NCBI RefSeq assembly: GCF_016342275.1
Contig: NZ_JAEIOT010000016.1
Coordinates: forward strand, 1-64,000
Direction of reading: 5' to 3'
DNA length: 64,000 bases
From: Corynebacterium marambiense
GTDB lineage: Bacteria > Actinomycetota > Actinomycetes > Mycobacteriales > Mycobacteriaceae
Shown: positions 17,356-26,721 of the stretch, piece after piece
Position numbering within the stretch: position 1 is the first letter of the stretch
Layout: each line of letters starts with the position of its first letter
Notes under the pieces: generated by a model
What the model was told of the DNA's origin: nothing
Databases searched by the model: none
Seen by the model: only the letters and a program-made list of their open reading frames with translations
Translations under genes and position numbers: made by a program

Positions 17356-20300
17356 TCAATGGCTGAGGAACCAGGGAGCGAGCATCCCTTGCAGCAGATC
17401 ACCGTGCAGGAGCGCGAACCCGATGGCCCCGATGAACAGGGGCAGGGTGAGGAGCAGCGCCAGGAAACTCCGCCCGACGGAGGATCCCGCGTCGGGTGCT
17501 TCGGGACGGTCCGGCACAGCGACGGTGAAGGTCGTGCGCGCGGGGCTTTCCCCGGGCCGGATCGTGACCACGGTGACCGTCACCGTCTCACCCGCAGTAT
17601 CCGTCGTGGGAGTGACCTTCACGGTACCGTCAGCCGCAATGCTCACACCCTCCGGGGATCCTTCATCAAGGCTGAATTCCACCCCGGTGAGATCCGTGTC
17701 CGGGGCCGGGGAAACCGTGACCGTTCCATCGGGGTGGACCACCGGCTCGCCGTAGGGAACCGGGGCCGGCGCGGTCCATGCGATGAAGGGAACCTCGACG
17801 ACATCCTGTGAGCCGTCGGCGTAGGTGACCAGGACCGTCGCGGGGGTACTGCCGTCACCGGTTGTGGTGACCTCCCCGTCATCGGTCACCCGCACACCCG
17901 GTGCACCACCGTCCACCGGTGCGAACCGCACCCCATCGGGGCGGGTCCCGTCGAAGACGATGCGTGAGGCGAATGCCGCGGGCTGTACCGGCTTGAGTCC
18001 GGTCTCCACCTGCGGATCGTGGGTCTCCGCGCCGGTCCGGGTGTTCTTCTCATGGACGACGAACCGCGCCGTGGTCGAGGCCGTTTCTCCGCCACCGGGG
18101 AAGGACACGGTGACGGGTACCTCGACGATCCCGTCGGCTGTCGCGAGGTGGCTCCGGGTCGTGGCGATCCCGACCGCGCCGGTGGCGTGATCGATGACGA
18201 CACCGGCGGGCGCCCCGTCCGCGAGATCGAAACGCAGCCCGTCGACGGGCACGGAGAACCGCCCGCCGTCGACCCGGACGAGCGGTTCAGCGAAGGCGTC
18301 GGACCCCGTGTCCACGCTCACCGCCGGGTAGATCACCCGGGTGTTCTCCGCCGTGGGAACCGCCGCGGCACCGACGGCAAACACCACGGGCACGGTGACG
18401 GTTTCCGCGTGCTCATCGTTGAACGTGATCTGAACGGGAATGGTGATCTGGCTGTCGCGGTCGTCGTCCGTGACCGCGATGGTGAGCACACCGGTGTCAG
18501 GTTCGAGCGTGACCTCCCGATCAGTGAGTGCCGTGACGTTGAGTATCCGCCCGGCGCGCCACAGATCGACGAGTTCACCGGTCTCCGGGTCGTGCTCACC
18601 CGCGTGCCGCGGACGGTACTTCGGTGCGAACCGGAGCGGCCCGGAGGTGGCGCTCCGGGCATCGTTGTCCACGGTGACGGGGTCGTAGAAGAAGCGCACT
18701 GCCGCTGCCACGGAACCACCGTGACCGTGGTCATGGTCATCTCCGGGGTCCGTCACGGTGGTGCGGAGTGTCGCCACGACGCTGGTCCCGTCGGGGTAGG
18801 TCAGGGTGACCGGGAGGTCGACCTGCTGACCCGCGAGGCGGTCGGGGGCGATGAAGCTCAGCAGATCGGGATGGTGTTCGCGGCGGGTGATGTGCGGGGA
18901 GAACTCGTCCCAGACGTCACCGGTGGGGTCGACGGACCGGATGAGCCACCGCTTCGGCCCCCAGCGGTAGTGGGAGTGCTCCCCCGCGAAGGCATCGACG
19001 GTGACGACGGTCCGGTGCCCGGCCTCGGCGGTGAGGTTCGCGGTGAGTCCATCGGGCACGACGGCGTCGGCGTAGCTCTGTGTGTGATAAGCGAGTTCCC
19101 CACGGGCGGCGTCGCCGTCAGTGAACTCGACGATGATGTCGACCCTTCCGTCCCCGGGTTCACCTGCGGGTGTGTAGGTGACCACGCCGGTCGTCGGGTC
19201 AATCTCCATGCCCTCTGGCGCGTCCAACAGGATGAAGGTGGCGACCAGGTTACGGGAGACCTCCGGAACGAAGATGGGGGCGCTGACGGAGGTCTTCCCC
19301 TCCGCAACGCCGTAAAGGTCACGGTAGATGACGGAAACATCGCTGCTGGCCCGGTCGACGGTGAAGGTGGCATCGGCGGTCGCGGTGGACCCGCCGGGCA
19401 GGTGCGCGGTGACGTTCAGCGTGCGGGTCTCCCCCGCGTGGGCCACGGGATCGAGGAGGGTCACCTCACCGGAGTTGCGGTCCACGGTGAAGAGGTCGGC
19501 GTTCTCCTGCCCCGGGGTGGCCTCGAACCAGGTGCCGTAGACGGTGGGTCGCTGCGTTCCGGCCGCACCGTTGACGAAGGTGGGCAGGACCGCGTTCTCG
19601 TTGGTCACGTGCTCGTCCTCCAACCCGATGTGAACGCGGCGCTCCGGGTAGGCGAACGTCAGTTTGTCCAGGTAGGCGTCCCGCGTGAAGTGAACGACCG
19701 ACATCCGGCTGGAGCCGTCGCGGTAGATCACCCGCACCGGCACATCGGCCTCTCCGACGCCCGCGGCGAGGGTCGTGGTGACCCTGCCTGTCCGGGGATC
19801 GACCGAGGCGTCGGGGGTTGCCCCCGGGTCCGCGAGTTCATAGGTCGGCTCGGGCGCAGGCGCACCGTGCGGCGCGCCCGACCGCACCACATGCGTCGGC
19901 CAGCCCCCGGTGACCGGGGTGGAACCGGTGATGTCGGTGACCCAGTCGTAGACCGTCACATAGGACACCGCCATCGACGTCGTGGTCACGTGGACGTTCT
20001 GGGTGTACCGGGAACCGTCGCGGAACACTGCGGTGACCACTATGTTCCGGGAGTCATCCGCGCCCATGATTCCGTCGTCGATGGTGATCACACCGGAATC
20101 ATCGATGCTGATTCCCGGTTCCGGGGTGACGAGTTCAAAGGACACCGGATCAACGCGGAGGAATGCGGTCTCCGGTTCCACCGTGATCGGCCCCACCGCG
20201 AGCAGGTCCGCACTGTTGTAGTGGATGCGTGAGCCGGCGAGGCTCACCACCTCAACGTTCAACGGCGCACTCGTGGTACCGCCACCCGCGAAGCTCACCT

Positions 20301-22842
20301 CGACGAGGGCCCGGACACCACGGGCCGGGGCATCGTCCGGCACCTTGGCGGTGATCACACCGGTCCCCGGATCCACGCTCAACCAGTCGGGGGCCCCGTC
20401 GGACAGCCGGTACGTCGCAGCCACCGGGCCAGCACTCCCCCTGGGATGCGGGATGACATATGGGCTGAAGGTGCGGGTTTCACCCCGCACGACGCGCAGA
20501 TCCCCGTAGTCGATGGTCGGGGTGAGGACGCTGCTGTCGCTCACCCGGACGACCCACGCGACATCACCACCGGTGCCGTCGGCACGCCGGATGCGCGCCG
20601 TGGTCGCAAACGTCTTCCCCGCATCAGCGGATTCCGGGGTGAACACGATCCCCTGCCCCGTGAGGGTGAACCTCCCGGATGCGTCATCGACGAGCGTCAC
20701 ATCGCCGGCCGGTATCCCGCCGCCGAGATCCCACGTACTCGCCGCACCGGACGGTACCGTCTCGTAGTTGTCGGCGGGCAGCTCATAGTCGACCGGGTTG
20801 TCCACGATTCGCACCGTCTGGGTGGTGGTGAGCTGCTGCCGTGCGCCCTCGGCGTCCACGATCTCCACCGCGACCTCCACCGTGAAGCTCGTCCCCGTCG
20901 GGACGTCGGCGTCGACGCGGACCGCCCGATCACAGTTGGCGTATCCGAAGCCCTCCTCGAGATGCACACCCGCAGGCAGGGACTCGGGCGCGGTAACCGT
21001 GCAGGTGGAACCGCCGACGCCGGTGAACTCCGGGAAACGCTCAACGGTTCCCCCGAAGTCCGCGTCGGTGAACAGCAGATCACGCAGCGTCAGGTCCCGG
21101 TCCGAGCCGGGGGTGAGGTAGACGTCCCGCATGCTGTAGCTGCCCTGCGGGCCCGCCGCGAGAACCGCATCGACAAACGCCCCGGAATCCAGGGTGGTGA
21201 ACACAGCGACATTCCGGTCCGTGGAACCATCCAGGTAGGTCACGGTCACCGGAACCTTCAGGATCTCCGCCTCCACTACCGCTGACCGGGGGACCGACAC
21301 GGTGCCGTCCGCGGCGATCGACGCCCCCGCGGGCGGGTTCTGTCCCAGGGTGAAGGTGAGTTCCCCAGGCTCGGTGCCGTACTCCCGGTCATCGTCGGTG
21401 ACGAGCACGGGGGAACTGACTTCTCCCTCTCCCGGCTTCACATCGACGATGTTGTTGTAGTGGTTGTCGTGTCGGCCGTTGTAGGGACGGGTGAACAGCC
21501 GGACCGGGGCGGTCACCGGTTCGTGGTCACCGACGACGGGAGTCGCCGTCACAACGAGGCGAATCTGCTCCCTCCCCGCCTTCGGCGCTGTGAAACGGAT
21601 GACCCTGTTCCCCGGCTCTTCCTCGGTTATCTCCGCATCGACGTCATCCGAGGAGACGGTGAACGTGTAGCCCATGGCATCGACTGGTTCCTCCCCGCGC
21701 ATGAGTTGCGGAAGCGGCACGGAGGCTTCCCGTCCCGGGATCACCTCGCGCCCACCCACCGGTGCCAGGTGATAGTCCCCGATGCCGCCACCGGCGGATG
21801 GGGTGACCCGGACGGTGAACATGATAGGGACGTCGCCGGACGGCAACCCGACCGATACCTGAACCCGGTAGTCACCGGGGGCGACACCGACACCCGGTAG
21901 GGCGAGGATCGAGCCGTCCGTCACCGTGACCCAGTCCGGCCCCTCGGTGATCTCGACAGGCACGGGCAGGTTGTCCGGTATCGTCCATCCGTTCTTCTCA
22001 TAGCGGACGGGAATCACCGAGTGGGCACCTGCCGACACCGGGGTATCCGGGATGACGGGGGTGATGTCGGATGCGGTACCGACGTTCCAGACGGCGACGT
22101 CGTCGGTGGCACTGCCGTCCCGGTAGGTGATGGTCACCGGCAGCGTGAGCGTGCGGTCGTAGACGTCGGGTGTAACCACGAGTTCCACCCGATCATCACG
22201 GATGCGGGCCCACGGCGGGGTATCGACACCCGCTCGCGGGAGTATGGAGGCGATGAGCTGCGCCGCCTCGTAGTCGTTGCTGCGCCCGTACTCCAACTCC
22301 ACGGGGGCGCTCTTTGTGAGCACATTGTCCACCGTGACCGGAACGAGCGTGTATCCGCCACGGTCCGCCATCCGCCCCACCGCTGTCTGCACCTGGACGA
22401 TGCGGGTCGAGCCGTCGAGGAACGTAACCTCAACGTCCACCGGGGCGTTCGGTCCAGGTGCAGCGCCCTCCGGGGCCTCGTACACGACGTTGCCGGTGTC
22501 GATGTTCACCGACAGGCCCGGAACATCGTCGATCAGTCGGAACGTCATCAACCCCCAGGTGCCGACCGGAAGCCCGGTCGTGGCGTCGTAGACGTCGGGG
22601 AAGGACTCCGCAACCACGCCCGGGGTTCCGGTGATCACCGGGTAGGTGATCGCGATCGTGGAGAAGTCCCAGGCGTGCCCATCGCTGTCCTCCGAAATCT
22701 CCGCTGCCGTCGCCACTTGTGGAACAGTGATCGGGGCGGCGACGAATGGTGTAATCAGTGCCACGGAGGCGACGGCGGCGATGTAGGCGACCCGGGCAGA
22801 GCGGCTCGACCGGGCTCTGCGGGTCAGTGGGGATGTGCGCAT
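17356..22842 (-). CDS. Giant Rib/alpha-like repeat surface protein
   Basis: This is a secreted protein of about 1828 residues. A signal peptide (SARVAYIAAVASVALITPFV, cleavage after about VATAA) is followed by some 18-20 diverged Ig-like modules of the Rib/alpha or YPDG type. Their recurring core is V-TY-DGS, for example VTVTYLDGSTDRNVAVF, VIYRDGSSRMSVVHF and VTYADGSQDVVEVPF, alternating with V-IDxxTGxVT-type strands. The C-terminus has one membrane segment (FLALLLTLPLFIGAIGFALL) and a short tail but no LPxTG motif, so sortase anchoring is not supported. I choose ATG 22842 with AGGA eight bases upstream; a GTG at 22881 is also open. It is probably an adhesin or surface-layer fibre. It is convergent with hisN. 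Confidence 0.9.
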   Translation of the reverse strand: MRTSPLTRRARSSRSARVAYIAAVASVALITPFVAAPITVPQVATAAEISEDSDGHAWDFSTIAITYPVITGTPGVVAESFPDVYDATTGLPVGTWGLMTFRLIDDVPGLSVNIDTGNVVYEAPEGAAPGPNAPVDVEVTFLDGSTRIVQVQTAVGRMADRGGYTLVPVTVDNVLTKSAPVELEYGRSNDYEAAQLIASILPRAGVDTPPWARIRDDRVELVVTPDVYDRTLTLPVTITYRDGSATDDVAVWNVGTASDITPVIPDTPVSAGAHSVIPVRYEKNGWTIPDNLPVPVEITEGPDWVTVTDGSILALPGVGVAPGDYRVQVSVGLPSGDVPIMFTVRVTPSAGGGIGDYHLAPVGGREVIPGREASVPLPQLMRGEEPVDAMGYTFTVSSDDVDAEITEEEPGNRVIRFTAPKAGREQIRLVVTATPVVGDHEPVTAPVRLFTRPYNGRHDNHYNNIVDVKPGEGEVSSPVLVTDDDREYGTEPGELTFTLGQNPPAGASIAADGTVSVPRSAVVEAEILKVPVTVTYLDGSTDRNVAVFTTLDSGAFVDAVLAAGPQGSYSMRDVYLTPGSDRDLTLRDLLFTDADFGGTVERFPEFTGVGGSTCTVTAPESLPAGVHLEEGFGYANCDRAVRVDADVPTGTSFTVEVAVEIVDAEGARQQLTTTQTVRIVDNPVDYELPADNYETVPSGAASTWDLGGGIPAGDVTLVDDASGRFTLTGQGIVFTPESADAGKTFATTARIRRADGTGGDVAWVVRVSDSSVLTPTIDYGDLRVVRGETRTFSPYVIPHPRGSAGPVAATYRLSDGAPDWLSVDPGTGVITAKVPDDAPARGVRALVEVSFAGGGTTSAPLNVEVVSLAGSRIHYNSADLLAVGPITVEPETAFLRVDPVSFELVTPEPGISIDDSGVITIDDGIMGADDSRNIVVTAVFRDGSRYTQNVHVTTTSMAVSYVTVYDWVTDITGSTPVTGGWPTHVVRSGAPHGAPAPEPTYELADPGATPDASVDPRTGRVTTTLAAGVGEADVPVRVIYRDGSSRMSVVHFTRDAYLDKLTFAYPERRVHIGLEDEHVTNENAVLPTFVNGAAGTQRPTVYGTWFEATPGQENADLFTVDRNSGEVTLLDPVAHAGETRTLNVTAHLPGGSTATADATFTVDRASSDVSVIYRDLYGVAEGKTSVSAPIFVPEVSRNLVATFILLDAPEGMEIDPTTGVVTYTPAGEPGDGRVDIIVEFTDGDAARGELAYHTQSYADAVVPDGLTANLTAEAGHRTVVTVDAFAGEHSHYRWGPKRWLIRSVDPTGDVWDEFSPHITRREHHPDLLSFIAPDRLAGQQVDLPVTLTYPDGTSVVATLRTTVTDPGDDHDHGHGGSVAAAVRFFYDPVTVDNDARSATSGPLRFAPKYRPRHAGEHDPETGELVDLWRAGRILNVTALTDREVTLEPDTGVLTIAVTDDDRDSQITIPVQITFNDEHAETVTVPVVFAVGAAAVPTAENTRVIYPAVSVDTGSDAFAEPLVRVDGGRFSVPVDGLRFDLADGAPAGVVIDHATGAVGIATTRSHLATADGIVEVPVTVSFPGGGETASTTARFVVHEKNTRTGAETHDPQVETGLKPVQPAAFASRIVFDGTRPDGVRFAPVDGGAPGVRVTDDGEVTTTGDGSTPATVLVTYADGSQDVVEVPFIAWTAPAPVPYGEPVVHPDGTVTVSPAPDTDLTGVEFSLDEGSPEGVSIAADGTVKVTPTTDTAGETVTVTVVTIRPGESPARTTFTVAVPDRPEAPDAGSSVGRSFLALLLTLPLFIGAIGFALLHGDLLQGMLAPWFLSH

Positions 22843-23163
22843 GAAGTTGTCCTGTTCCTCGATGGTGGTGACCGCGACCACCGCGTCGTTCCTCCCGCTG
22901 AGGTTGGCGACGGGAAGAAGTGAGGCGGATACGGCGGCGGCTCGAAGGTATCAGTTTTCCGGCGTCTCATTCAGGCGAATTTCAGCAGAACCAGGACCAA
23001 TATCAGAGCTACTACCAGCATAAATATCTATTGAACTGGACATTCATTACCATTAGTATGTTTAGAAACTGAGAGGTATAACATTCTCAAACTGACCACT
23101 TTTACCCCTTATTGGGGTTGCCTTTCATTAAATAGCCTGGGTTCTGGGGTTTCCCGGACATGA
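22843..23163. other. AT-rich intergenic region
   Basis: About 320 bases, visibly more AT-rich than the surroundings, separate the giant surface protein from the serine-protease terminator. They should contain the surface-protein promoter on the minus strand. The only reading frame of note is a 16-codon minus-strand frame at 22971-23021 encoding MLVVALILVLVLLKFA, without a convincing ribosome site. I see no RNA gene here. Confidence 0.5.
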
Positions 23164-23194
23164 AAAAACCGGCCCCACACAGGAACCGGTTTCC
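23164..23194 (-). terminator. Terminator of the serine protease gene
   Basis: On the minus strand, AAACCGG and CCGGTTT form a stem around a 13-base loop and are followed by a T-run (TTTTTT). It lies about 20 bases beyond the protease stop. Confidence 0.85.
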
Positions 23195-23214
23195 ATCGGA
23201 CGCTCAGATGAACC

Positions 23215-24471
23215 TCAGCGGCCGCGTGCCGCCGCAAACGTCCCACCCTCCGGAGGGAGCACGAAACCCGCCCCCGCCGTCCCCCTGGCATTAAGATTCT
23301 CGGTGATCGCATCAATCGTCGGGCTCGCTGTCGGCATAAAGAAGGGCCCCTGAAGCGGGCTCCGGCACGATAGGTTGTGGTCCGGGAACACACCACCCGA
23401 CACCACACCCACGAGCCGGTCCCCGGCGAGCAGCGGAGCCCCCGAATCCCCACGCATGGCGCACACCTGGGAGAAGTTGACTCGCTTCTCACTGATCCAC
23501 GACGTACCGCACGTGTGCCCGGTGGCGACACCCTGCTTGCACAGGATCTCCCCGTTCACCGGTGCACCACCGACCGAGTTCACCGTAACACCGTTGTAGC
23601 TGCGCGTGAGCTCAGCCCGATCATTGAACTCAATCACCGAATAATCGTAACTCCTGCTCGACGCCACAACCGTGCCAGCCTGCCCTACTTCCCAGGAGTC
23701 CGCCGAGATCACCGCCTCCCCAGGATTACCGCAGTGACCCGCGGTAATCCCCACCGCACGACCCTCGGCATCATAACCCGCCACCCCGAGAGTGCACAGG
23801 GTCTTCGGGCCGATGAACACGGGGGTACCAGGACCGAAAAGCGACTTCCCCCTGCGCTGCGCCGCGAAGGACTCCTCCGGAATGTCCGGGCCGTTAAACC
23901 AGCTACCATTCACCCGATTGAGCACCGGACCGGGGCGACCCGCCATGAGCTGCGACACGACATCCGTGCGCCAATGGTAGTTCGGCCCACGGCGCGAAGC
24001 ATCAAACTGACTTTCCGCAGACGGCACGACACCACCATCCGACCAGACGCCATCGCCGAGCACATCGGAGGACTCATCCGGCGCGACTGCCTCCGCAGCC
24101 GCGATCACGTTGTCCGGGATAATCTGGCCGAGCCCACTACCGATCGCGGCCTCATTGAGACGCTTCGCCGTGTCCGCAGCCCCCACCCCGGTGCCTGCGC
24201 GCAGCGCACCGTCAACAGCCCGATCAATATCGGTCTGAATCTCCCGGGCGACCGATCGAACCTGTTCGGTCACATCCGACACCGGATCCGACTCCGCCGC
24301 AGATGCCTGTGGTGCCACCATGAGTAACCCGATACCGATGATGGTGGCAGGAAGGACACGGCGGAGTTTGACCAGGTTGGGCATGAAGACGCTGACTGCT
24401 TTCACAAGAATGGGATGACTCTCCGGCACACGGACGCTGCGCACCCAGAGACGATTCGCTAACAGGTACAT
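23215..24471 (-). CDS. Secreted trypsin-like (S1) serine protease
   Basis: The catalytic triad is visible as His in AVGITAGHCG, Asp in SYDYSVIEF and Ser in CAMRGDSGAPL. Cys pairs flank the His and Ser sites. An N-terminal hydrophobic segment (VLPATIIGIGLLMVAPQASA) is a Sec signal. A helical pro-region of about 110 residues precedes the protease domain. The true start may be the internal ATG at 24384 (MPNLVKLRRVLPATI), which gives a standard signal peptide; the longest frame starts at 24471. The enzyme should be exported and may process cell-envelope or environmental proteins. Confidence 0.9.
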   Translation of the reverse strand: MYLLANRLWVRSVRVPESHPILVKAVSVFMPNLVKLRRVLPATIIGIGLLMVAPQASAAESDPVSDVTEQVRSVAREIQTDIDRAVDGALRAGTGVGAADTAKRLNEAAIGSGLGQIIPDNVIAAAEAVAPDESSDVLGDGVWSDGGVVPSAESQFDASRRGPNYHWRTDVVSQLMAGRPGPVLNRVNGSWFNGPDIPEESFAAQRRGKSLFGPGTPVFIGPKTLCTLGVAGYDAEGRAVGITAGHCGNPGEAVISADSWEVGQAGTVVASSRSYDYSVIEFNDRAELTRSYNGVTVNSVGGAPVNGEILCKQGVATGHTCGTSWISEKRVNFSQVCAMRGDSGAPLLAGDRLVGVVSGGVFPDHNLSCRSPLQGPFFMPTASPTIDAITENLNARGTAGAGFVLPPEGGTFAAARGR

Positions 24472-24644
24472 ACTGCCACAGAATCTCCCTTTCCCCGGAC
24501 TGCCGACGCAGGGGTGTCACTTCTCCGACACCCCCAGGAACAGAACTGTGTCACCTCACGCACGCAACAGCCGCAGGTAACCACGTTACTTCGATTTAAC
24601 CTGGGGATTTCCGGATAATTTCGACTTCCCGCGGCCCGCGGAAA

Positions 24645-25058
24645 TCAGTCCGCCGCCCGTGCCCACGCCGCGGAGAGGAATGCGACCGCGGCCACCAGGG
24701 ATACGGCCACGACGATGAAACCGACAGCAACGTGATCGGTCCACCACGGCACAGTTAGACCCGCATCCGCGGCGTCGATCCCCACAGAGAACGCCGCCCC
24801 CAGATAGCCCAGAGACGCGAGAAATACCCCATTCGAAACGACCGCCGTCCATTCCAGGGCACCGGCACCTCTCCGCAGAGCCCGTACCGCCAACACGATG
24901 AGGATCACCGGCGCCACGAAGAGCACCGGACCACCGAACACGGTCGCGGACAGAAGGAGCACGACGACACCGAGCCACGCGGCGCAGGCCGGCAACACAC
25001 CCAGCTCTCCCCGCAGGACAGCTCCGACACTGGCGAGAGGTGAGCGTTTCTCGGTCAT
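24645..25058 (-). CDS. Small four-helix membrane protein
   Basis: This 137-residue protein has four hydrophobic segments (AWLGVVVLLLSATVFGGPVL, FVAPVILIVLAVRAL, FLASLGYLGAAFSVGI and AVGFIVVAVSLVAAVAFL) and short charged ends. GAGGAG lies just before the ATG at 25058. I do not recognise a family. It is the last intact backbone gene before the accessory island. Confidence 0.75.
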   Translation of the reverse strand: MTEKRSPLASVGAVLRGELGVLPACAAWLGVVVLLLSATVFGGPVLFVAPVILIVLAVRALRRGAGALEWTAVVSNGVFLASLGYLGAAFSVGIDAADAGLTVPWWTDHVAVGFIVVAVSLVAAVAFLSAAWARAAD

Positions 25059-25229
25059 TGACAACTCCTCGGATCTCGGGTGGACGGTATTTGTTGGCAG
25101 CTAACCACCCCTTCACTGGGCATGTCAACGGGTCCGGGCCACCGGGCGTCCCTGTCGCCACACCCCCAAAAGCGGCGACACCGACCTCATTCGCCGTGGT
25201 ACTCGTTCCACTACGACACAATGGTCCCC

Positions 25230-26633
25230 ATGGCTTCCAAGGTTTCCATCGACGATGTCGTCACAGCACTCCTCAACTAGACTTCGCCGACGCTATCGGC
25301 ACCGAAAAGGACCAGGCCACCGGGTTCCCCGAAGGCGCAGCACCCATGCGTCGAGCGGTGCTGTTCGCCTCGGACATCGCTTCCTCCAAGAAGTTCACTG
25401 ACCTGTTCCCCTCCTTGACGAGCATCTACTCCCGGAACCTGAATGAGAAGGCGGCGACCAACGAGGCGATCTCCACCCAGAATCTCGACCTCGCCGTGGA
25501 CGCCAAGCACATCGACGGAACCATGAACACACTCCAGCGCGGCAACATCCTGCGCTGGCTGAAGTCCGACGCAGTGATCTTCATGAACCCGCGCAACTCC
25601 CAGGTCGATGTCGTGCAGTCCGTCGGTCGCGTGATGCGGAAATCTGTCGGCAAGACCTACGGCTACATCATCCTGCCCATCAGTATCCCCGCCGAGAAGA
25701 AGCCCTCCGAGGTGCTCAACGACAACCAGAAATTCAAGGTCGTCTGGCAGATCCTCAACGCGCTGCGCGCCCACGACGAGCGCTTCAACGCGACGGTCAA
25801 CTCCGCGAAACTCAACGCCAGTAACGCTGCCCTGAACGCCACCATCCAGCCCGTGTTCATTGATATCCCACCGAATGACACCCCTGCCCCCGCCGATCCG
25901 TTCGTATCGAATCCCGATGTCACGACCCAGGCTCCGGACCCCGGACGCACCAGCCACGAACCTACCCGCGACCCGTCCTTCTCCAGCCAGCAGCTCGCCC
26001 TGTTCTCCATGGAGAAGTGGCAGGAGGCCGTCTCGCCCGCATCGTCGACAAGGTACCTACTGGGAGGACTGGGCGAAGGACGTCGCCAACATCGCCGACG
26101 CACAGATCCTGCGCATCAACCGACTGCTCGATACCGCGGACCCGACGGTCGCCACGGAGTTCGACGAGTTCCTCAAGGGACTACGCGCAAACCTGAATGA
26201 GTCCATCTCCCGCGACGACGCCGTCAGCATGCTCTCCCAGCACCTGATCACCGCGCCCGTCTTCGACGCCCTGTTCGCCGAGCACGACTTCGCACAGCAC
26301 AACCCGGTCTCCCGGGTCATGCAACGCATGGTCGAGGCCCTCTCGGACAAGCGCCTCGAATCCGAGACCGAATCCCTGGAACGGTTCTACAGGTCTGTCC
26401 AGGTCCGAGCCTCCGAGGTCACCACCGCCGAAGGCAAGCAGCAGGTGATCAAGGATCTGTACGAACGCTTCTTCAAGCTCGCGTTCAAGAAACAGTCCGA
26501 AGCACTCGGCATCGTCTACACCCCGGTGGAGATCATCAACTTCATCAACCGCTTCGCGGACTGGGCCTCCCGCAAACACTTCGGACGTGGACTCACCGAT
26601 GAGGGAGCGCACATCCTCGGAATATTCCAGTAG
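25230..26633 (+). pseudogene. Type ISP restriction-modification gene, 5' part (broken)
   Basis: Type ISP enzymes (LlaGI/LlaBIII-like) join nuclease, helicase, methylase and target-recognition domains in one chain. A start-like segment MASKVSIDDVVTALL (25230) stops after 16 codons. The frame from about 25285 then enters directly in helicase domain 2 (TDLFPSLTSIYSRNL, the motif VI-like VVQSVGRVMRKSVGKTYGY), so the nuclease and helicase-1 domains are deleted. A frameshift near 26050 follows (QGTYWEDWAKDVANIADAQ in the new frame). The coupler and methylase start continue to VYTPVEIINFINRF and GAHIL, where homology ends abruptly at about 26619. The missing continuation, DPFTDTGRF, resumes at 43524. 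Confidence 0.85.
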
Positions 26634-26721
26634 GCTCGGTTCCAAAATAGCGGCCCACATGAGCTGCTCATCCGAGTGGTTTAAATGCGGCGCTGCTAGT
26701 AAAAAGAAGAAGGGAAAAGCC

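Noticed and set aside
18019-20232. A 737-codon open frame on the plus strand
   Set aside because: It lies antisense to the giant surface protein, has the Gly/Asp/Arg/Val-rich composition of a high-GC shadow frame and no motif.
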